Notes under the pieces: model-generated
What the model was told of the DNA's origin: nothing
Seen by the model: only the letters and a program-made list of their open reading frames with translations
Database searches by the model: none
Position numbers and translations under genes: made by a program
Part shown: positions 56,780-64,000 of the stretch, in pieces
How positions within the stretch are numbered: the stretch's first letter is position 1
Layout of the letters: every line of letters begins with the position of its first letter
Source of the DNA: Anthopleura xanthogrammica
Lineage: Eukaryota > Cnidaria > Anthozoa > Actiniaria > Actiniidae
Reading direction: 5' to 3'
DNA: 64,000 nucleotides
Assembly (NCBI GenBank): GCA_964019055.1
Contig: OZ025207.1
Location: 10,593,090 to 10,657,089 of the forward strand

Positions 56780-59700
56780 CTACCATTCACTGTCCCATTC
56801 ATCATCAACTGCACTGCATTCTGTACACTTGTTTTCTTGGTTTGATCCCGTGCAAAGAACTAGGGGAATGATGTGGCCTTTAGGACATTTTTTCCAATGA
56901 CCTACAACGTAAAAATGTGACTTAGATAATTCGTTTTTATATTTTCATTTATCTACTTGTTAATTAGTTCGCCTAAAGGAATTGTCGTTACTGCTATTTT
57001 CATAAACATGCGAACTCTGCAGTTACTAGTTGTCCATTAGAATTTGGTTTTTCACTGCCGTCAGTCAAAAATATAAAAGGTACCGACTGATTAGTTTTGA
57101 TTGACGGCAGCTAAAAACCAAATTTCAGCGTGCAGCTTAGGTACAGATACCGAGTTCGCATGTTTATGAAAATAGCAGTAAGGCAAATCCATGCAAACTT
57201 ATAACTTAGAATAGGGCTGCTTGGCTATTCTAAAAATAGCCCGCTTAAGCTTAATAGATGTATGACTCAGACAAGTGTAATATTATACTGAAAAGAAAAC
57301 GGAGAAACACATTTTATTTATTCATCTTTTATTACAAAGCATTGCTTTTCAAAAAAAAGTTGTCATTAAAAACCAAACGGCAGAAATCGGACTCGAGATG
57401 AGAATTTTTTTATCTCGTTTCGTTTAACAGAAAACTGACAATGGATTTACGAGTTTATATGAGGAAATTATACTTGCATAAAGTAAATGGTCTTTTGCTT
57501 TTTACGTGACTTTGATAAAATTAATGGTCAGCTATAGGAGCATTCCTAAAATATATAAACTGTTCTAGTGTGAAACGAACTCGTCAGACGTTGAGTTTGT
57601 ACTTCAGTTTTCTTTACTGAGTTTTCTACATTTGATTTAGTAAAATAGATATTAGAAGAAGAAAAAAACAGAGTCTGATTCCATTGTTTTCGAAAGCATT
57701 ATATCAAAACTGATTACTCTTTTTATTAGTAGTAGTAGATTTCGTATGATGGTGAAAAGTCACGGCACGGTATTGATGCCCAGGGTACTAGGATACTACC
57801 TATAGTGAACTATACGGGGATGCTCCGCCCGATAGGATAGGGTTTCACAATGCCAGCATAAAAAGGGGAAGCTAAAATTATTATTCAAGGAAATCAAGCC
57901 GTACTTGAAGATCAATATTCATGTATATGAAAGGGTTATCTTTTTGCCGAAATTTGGTATATAAAAGGGTAAGGGGTAAAGAGCCATGGTCTAGCATCCC
58001 CATACAAAATGCTTCGAAGTATCTCCCTCGGGTATTGACGAAATACTTTGACCCAATCATAGAGCGCTACATTATCGACAAATGTATTCGGACGAGGCAC
58101 CGCCACGTTTACGGCGCGACACGACACGGCACGGCACGCAAGTGTGTACCTTCACAGTCATATATATCCAATATTTGTTCTACATATCTTCTACATACCC
58201 GTAATAAATCCAATGCTAGGAGTCACAGACCACTCCCCACACGTCAGTGATTGTACACGATATCTAGCGCCGATGCTCAGGAGAGCCTCATCTATGTCTT
58301 TGGCTTCATTTTCTCGAAGTCGCGTTCCATTTGTAAGTTGTTTTTCGACTTTTTGTAGAGTGATTTTGTCTATGTCATTCTAAAAATCATAATGTACAAA
58401 TGTTATAATGCAAGAATGGTCTATAACAAATGAATACTGAAGCATAGATCGTGAACCCCTTGTCAATTCAAAGGGCGATAAATTAATAATATTGATTAAT
58501 AAATTATAATGAATTAATAATGGTGATGATAGTTATGCTGTTCATGACGATGAAGATGGTAGTTGTTGATGCGTTGATGGTAATTTTGTTCTCTCTCTTT
58601 CTTAATAATTTGAGCATTAAAGGTGCTTAATATTGCGAGAAGAAAAATGCTCATCCTCAACAAACATTTAGAAATTTATATTTCAGTTGCCTTACCATTG
58701 ACTCTTTTATCTTGCCCTTGAGGTGTCGTAACTTCAACTCCAGTCCAATTCTTGTTACCTCATCCCTAATATCCTTGATCTGCTGCTGTGGAATGTGAAA
58801 AGTAGAGACAACCTTTCCTAGGAGAACCTCTAATTCACTCTCAACATCTTCCAGCTCAGAGTACGTTTCCACTTTTGTTTTAAGTTTGCAGATCATTTCC
58901 AAAAGCACCAACTGGTTTTGTATGGTGTTAAGTTCCGTCAGCGTTCGACGTTGTTCGAGCCAATACTTAAAGGTATCCAATATTGATTTGCTAATTACTA
59001 CGACTTTATCTTCCTCCTCTTCTTCTTGATCTCTTTCTTCTTCGTCTTCAAATTCTTCAATATCATAGTATCTTGACGGATTTTCTATCTCTGGATACGT
59101 TTCACTTAGTGTATCTACGAAGTCCAATAGATCTTCCGTTACTTCTTCCAACTTCCTTTCCTCTTGCAGTACTTTCTCTTTCACTTGTTCAATATTCTGA
59201 AGCTTTTCTTTCACAAGGTCAGCATAGCGGAATGTACGTCTGATTGGTGTCTTGCACTTGGGACAGCACTTGAGTTCAACAATGGGTTGGTCTTGTTCCT
59301 CCTCCTCGTCCTTGTAACTCATCCAGTTATCCATTTCTTTGACTTCAAACACGTGCCCGCAGTCCATGAGCTGAATAAATCTAGCGCCTTTCTGATCTTC
59401 ACCACCAAAATACAAAGCAGTGAGCTCTTCCTTGTCGCACACTATGCAAAGCTTTGGGCAAGGCTCGCCGCAAAGTCCAATGCATCGATGTTGGCATGGC
59501 AACAGTTTGAAACAAGGCGTGTCGCATCGTGGACGAGTACATTTCTCGCTACACAGCCCTCGACACTTGTACCTATTGCGGCACGATCTTTGGCATTCCC
59601 ATGAGCACATTTCCTTACAGGGTGTGCAAGGGTCTTGGCACTTTAAAGGGCATCTGCTGTGGGTACAGCGATTCTCACACTTTTCAGTGCACGGCGGGCA

Positions 59701-62700
59701 GTTTTTAGAGCAGGGCTCTGCACAGCGGTGTTGACAAACGAGTATGCGCTGACAGGGTTCCTGGCAGGTAACGTGTAGACGCCCTTGTTTACATGATGGA
59801 CAGCTTCCACTACAGGCATGACCACACTCAAGAATGGTTTTACAAGGTTCTTGACATTGGAATGATGATTGGCGGATCTCTGAACAATTCCCTGTTGCGA
59901 CATGACCACAATCCAATTCTTTAGAGATTTGAACCTTAAAGTACAACATGGAGCACAAAAGTCATTCAAGATTCAAAATACACAGATACACAGATACCAT
60001 GGGCAGGTAGACAGGAAGGCAGGGAGGCAAACCAACCAGCTAACAGACAGACAGACAGAAAGACTGACGGACAGACGAGCAAGAAATTCCCAGAACAAAC
60101 TGACAGAAAGATTAACGGACAAAGATAAAAAACAAACAAACAAACAAAACAAAACTCTTGAGAAAACCTCACGTTATTTGCTGTGACAGAACTAAGCTAG
60201 TAGCAGCTTCATCGTTCACTTTTCTTAAGAAGAGCAAGTTTAGAATCGGTACAACTATGATTGACATAGCGTTGTTGATGTTTGTTGTTCATGATGTATA
60301 TTCTAAGAAGAATAACTAGCATGGGCCAGTAGTACACGATGCAATGCACAATAGAATAAATAAGTAAAAATTCCAATACACGGAGAAACACTGCATGCAA
60401 CATCACACTAAAATATAAAAAATTGAACATCTGATTTGTCTGTTTTGTTGAAAATCGAGATTTTCTCTGATTTGGCTGCTGAAATAGTACTGTAATCATA
60501 ATATTGCAAACAATGTTATACCGTGTATCTGAGCCTTTATGCTAACAGGTTTTACCTTGCAATCACTGGGGTCGCACTCCTCAAAACACTTCTTGGGGCA
60601 AATGTGTCTGCAGCCAAACCGAGTACGACACTGTTCTTGACACTGGAACGATTCAGGTGGTACTCCACAGGGAACAGATCCTTCATGTCCGCATTTCGGG
60701 ATCGTTTTTACTACCTTTATCTCGCACCCTTTGCATGGGGTACCAAAGTGGCACTTCCTGTTGCATCGCGTTTCGTGTTCACTGCAAAGCAGTTCTCGAC
60801 AATCCTTTCTGCATTTGTATTGCTCATGGTTGGGGTCTACTGGATGGCAAACCCTTTCACACTCATGTCCACACTTCAAGCGATACGAACATGGCTCCAA
60901 GCAGCCCCCCTCAGGCACATTACCAAAGTCCTCTGCAGTTTTGGCACAAATTTTCTTCTCTGGATGGTTCATGCAGACAAGCTCCATCCCATTTCCAATA
61001 GTTTCCCATGTTTTCATATCTTCAACTATCTTCTTCCAAAGCTCACTTTTTTCAGCCAACATAGTAAAGTTCCCGATGCAGAAAAATCCTTCTTGTGCCC
61101 TTGACAGCGCCACACAAATCCGGTTTTCAATTCCCAGGAAGCCGATTTTCCTCTTGGTGTTGCTTCTCACGAAAGATAGCAATATGATCTTGTTCTCTTC
61201 TCCCTGGAAGTTGTCCACAGCAGTTACTCTCACACCTTGGAAGCGTTCTTTTGGCATGAGCTTTCGTAGGACAAGAAGCTGCCCCGTATACATGGTCAGG
61301 AGAGTGATTTCCTCAGGTCTATAGCCTTGGTTTAGAAAGTATTCGCACAGAGCTACCATGTACTTTGCTTCATGCGTGTTTGAGTAGCTTTTGAGATTCT
61401 GGTTATTTTCATTGTTGTCTTCCATAACGTTATGGTTGATGAAGAACATGTTGTGCTTTACTCCAGGGATGTTCCTGTATTCGTGTACTTTTGGATGGTC
61501 TTCCAGTTTGTGGTAAATGTGTCTCAAGATCCTTGAAATCTCTGGTCGCATACGATGTTGGATGTCTAACGATTCACACTTCATCCCTCCTTTCACCATC
61601 CTCTCAAATAAAGAAACATCCAAGTTATAACTCTGCGAGAGGTTGTAGCATGTAGGATTTGGTCTCAGTTGCTTGTGGTCTCCAATCAGAATAAGATGTT
61701 GGGTTTCCTGTGTCAAGGAAGTGATGATGTGCGCCTCAAGTACTTCAGCGGCTTCTTCCACTACAACTATGCGCGGTTTGATTTCTTCAAGAAGCTTGCT
61801 GTACTTTGCAGCTCCAGTGGTTGTCATCCCAATGACTGTAGCTTGTGACAATACCTTGAGTTCTTCAATACTCTTCACTTCAGCAAGCCGTTTACACTGT
61901 TGATTATACTCTTCAGACTTCGTCTTGATCTCATCCTCCTTGTTACTTCGAAAGAGTCGAAGCCAGAAAAAATACAACGACCACCGCTGTGTTTTGTTTA
62001 AACTCTGAATATTATCAATATTTAAGGCTTCTCTTTGAGGCATGGGCTTTATTTGGGTGCCTTTTAGTAACTCCAGTTCTTGCTTACTTAGGGCCGCGTA
62101 TTGCTGTTTCGTCTGAGCCCCGCCCTTATTGTTCCCTCGTGGAGCCTGTTTCGAGTAACCAACCTCATCTCCGATTTGTCGCTGACTCTGTATGACGTCT
62201 GCATCGTAATCCACGTCGATGTTGATTTGATCTTCCATCTCGTCGATCGGGATTTGTATTTCTTCACGTTGCCTTTGAGGGACAACTTGAGCAACTGGGA
62301 CACTATTCTTAAGCCCAAGCCAGCCCTCGACTGGAGAACGCCCTTGTTGTTTAAACTCGTAGCTCATCAAGTTGAACTGTTTCTTATGGATTGATCCGAT
62401 AGAGTCTTTCAGTTCCTCCACGGTCAGAATTCGCCTACGACTGTCAGCCAGTACTTCTACGCACTTTTCAAGGTATTCCTGAGACTCCTTTGTTTCTCTA
62501 TATACACGACGTTGACCTTCAGATAACCTTCAAGGAAAGACAAAATAGATTTAAAACTCGTGTGATTCTACCGGTTCCTCAAAACTTAACTCTCTTTCCA
62601 TTTATCCAATTATCCAATTCTGATTGGCAGACTCATCTACAAATATCTGGTCAAGTTATTGTATGAGCATGCTCGTTAACAACCAGATTATTCCAGGCAT

Positions 62701-63222
62701 TATCAGTGGAAATAGTATTCTTATAAAACTAATGCCTGACATCCATGGGATTTGAACCCACAGCTAGTATTACTTTGGCGATATATTGTTGCTGCGATTT
62801 TAGGTGCGATTTTTGCGGCGGTTTTGGTCATAGGCAAGAATGGTAAAGGATTAATTTCTTAAGTAGTGTATTCCAGACACCAAGATTACCTTGAAAAAAC
62901 GTCTCTTTAGAATCATAAGAAAAATATTTATTACATTTAAAAAAAATCGCCAGTGTGATGATGCTATGATAGTGCTATGATGCCTCATACCTGGTAAGCT
63001 CATGCAGGTTATGATTCTGGAGCACGTCGCTTTTGCTTCTCCCACCAACCCTCACCACGCCATCCGCTTGGAATTCCAAGATTCCTTCTAGAAATTGATC
63101 CAAGGCGTGATTGGTGTAGCATACCATTAACATACTGGAGGATCTCTCGGGATCTCCTGGCTTCCAGATGGGACGGTTGTCCATAAGAGCACGGACTATC
63201 TTTAGACCCACGTATGTCTTCC
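56780..63222 (-). CDS. ZNFX1: ZNFX1, NFX1-type zinc finger helicase, 5' part outside the window
   Basis: Five C-terminal exons in reading order: 62991-63222, 60556-62527, 58696-59934, 58199-58379, 56780-56901, about 1247 residues; human ZNFX1 has about 1918. The window's first exon begins within Walker A (..GKTYVGLKIV); the GPPGT part must be on an earlier exon. SF1 helicase marks: CYTNHALDQFL, Walker B form VVVEEAAEVLEAH, GDHKQLRP, QHRMRPEI, NFQGEENKIILLSFVRS and NRICVALSRA. Then follow an array of NFX1 Cys/His fingers (LKCGHECERVCH, GCRHICPKKC, LDCGHVATGNC, LECGHACSGSC, LPCQHRCIGLC), a CGHVFE...CPKCKTPIRRTFRY segment, an acidic coiled region, and a final RZ-type finger HWKKCPKGHI...C...CTEC. 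The family senses RNA and supports antiviral defence in vertebrates and small-RNA inheritance in nematodes. The last exon is short and is placed by phase and the RZ motif. Confidence 0.93.
56988..57181. mobile_element. Foldback element in the last ZNFX1 intron
   Basis: ttactgctattttcataaac and atgcgaactc are mirrored by gagttcgcatgtttatgaaa. Inner tttggttttt...ctgccgtca pairs with tgacggcagctaaaaacc. The inner TGACGGCAG word also appears in the element at 63304-63864. Confidence 0.75.
57210..57425. mobile_element. AATAGGGCTGC-ended MITE, copy 2 (inverted)
   Basis: Reverse complement of 11687-11934: aatagggctgcttggctatt, gtatgactcagacaagtgta and ccaaacggcagaaatcggac. The far end is lost past about 57415. 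Confidence 0.75.
57739..58165. mobile_element. CGGCAC-rich foldback element, copy 3
   Basis: The left end ttcgtatgatggtgaaaagt, cacggcacgg and the right end cacggcacggcac...ccttcacagtcatata are inverted. This is the longest copy, with extra interior sequence, and it ends about 33 bases before the ZNFX1 exon at 58199. Confidence 0.55.
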
Positions 63223-64000
63223 CTGTGAACAAGGCAAACGAGATCTCTGTCAGTGAAGGAGGTTACGGATGTTTTATTGCTGTGGGAATTACCACTGTTT
63301 TCGTTGCTACGCGCAGATCGAGACAACAGTCGCAACAGGAAAATCGGGCAACACACTGCCGTCAAACACACTGCCGTCAAACACATTGCCGTCAAACACA
63401 CTGCCGTCAAACACACTGCCGTCAATCGACACTAGAGAAAAACGTTTTTGCATGCGTGCCTTTCAGCACGCTTTCCAAGAATTTACAAGAGTTTTAGTGA
63501 GAAAATAAATGCTTGTTTTCTCCAAGTATACAAAAAAGTTCGCGGGTATACTTTTGCGAGACCGAGATACTGTATTAATAAAGGCAATATGAAAGAATTA
63601 GCCTTAAGTTTCAAGAACTGACTTTAAGTTTTGGCATTTTGTAAAGACTATTCTTCAGGCAAGTGTGAAAGTCAAATTTGCATATTTCTACAATAGCACG
63701 AAGACGCTTCTGACTGATTTGCATGCGGACTTAGAGCATGCGCAGACGTTTTTCACGCGTGTCCCGTCAATCAGAGAATGTAAAGGTAACGAATAATTTG
63801 TTTGATTGACGGCAGTGTGTTGCCAGATTCCCTGTCGCGACTGTTGTCTCGGTCAGAACGTAGCAGTCAGTACCATATATTCCCCCACTCATAGGATAAC
63901 CATTCTTATGGGAAGCCATTTCAATGTCACGGCATGTCATACCGTGTACGTGCTGTAAGTCAGTACCGTATGTTTCCCACTCATTCGAAAACCATTCTAA
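63223..64000. other. ZNFX1 intron at the right edge
   Basis: Upstream of the Walker A exon. No further exon is found up to the edge. Most of it is the composite inverted-repeat element at 63304-63864. Confidence 0.55.
63304..63864. mobile_element. Composite terminal-inverted-repeat element, 561 bp
   Basis: Arms of about 65 bp: gctacgcgcagatcgagaca acagtcgc and gcaacacactgccgtcaa, mirrored at 63790-63864. The left arm tip is expanded into about five copies of the 15-bp unit aaacacactgccgtc (63350-63428). The interior at 63490-63695 matches the TRAPPC8 intron repeat at 36877-37113. Confidence 0.75.

Noticed and set aside
59164..59734. Plus-strand frames of 146 and 104 residues
   Set aside because: Antisense shadows of the ZNFX1 NFX1-finger exon.
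60523..61324. Plus-strand frames of 193 and 197 residues
   Set aside because: Antisense of the conserved ZNFX1 helicase and finger exon; the minus-strand frame carries all the motifs.

Overview
The window is animal nuclear DNA: AT-rich and intron-dense, with GT-AG splicing and many short foldback elements and tandem repeats. I place it in a cnidarian, most likely an anthozoan (coral or sea anemone). The grounds are an intronless orphan class A GPCR, a secreted double-discoidin protein, a conserved animal ZNFX1 and TRAPPC8, and tRNA-derived SINE-like and hammerhead-like repeats. The placement is an inference; no marker here fixes the species.

Layout. 993-1994 (-): intronless class A GPCR. 1995-14628: no gene seen; tandem repeats, a 58-bp minisatellite grown from a SINE-like tail, foldback elements and two hammerhead-like motifs. 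14629-23681 (+): nine-exon gene for a 492-residue protein with a signal peptide, two F5/8 type C domains, Thr/Pro linkers and a hydrophobic C-terminus. 23682-26522: repeats only. 26523-43487 (-): complete 27-exon TRAPPC8, 1508 residues, all exon phases consistent. 43488-47857: foldback elements only. 47858-54782 (+): five-exon calmodulin-like gene, 154 residues, four intact EF hands, with an RFX X-box-like site upstream. 54783-56779: little. 56780-63222 (-): the C-terminal five exons of ZNFX1 (SF1 helicase core, NFX1 fingers, RZ-type finger), running off the right edge at its 5' end.

The genes do not form an operon or an obvious pathway. TRAPPC8 belongs to membrane traffic and autophagy, ZNFX1 to RNA-based defence and RNA granules, the EF-hand protein to calcium signalling, and the GPCR and discoidin protein act at the cell surface. 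The accessory interest lies in the non-coding part: (1) a triplicated splice acceptor/exon start in the discoidin gene, with one extra copy still open in frame; (2) hammerhead-ribozyme-like motifs, one inside a 149-bp insertion with a 12-bp target duplication; (3) a SINE tail amplified into a satellite that was later hit by a transposon; (4) X-box-like palindromes near two genes.

Exon models were built by hand from splice sites, reading phase and family similarity. No alignment or transcript evidence was available.
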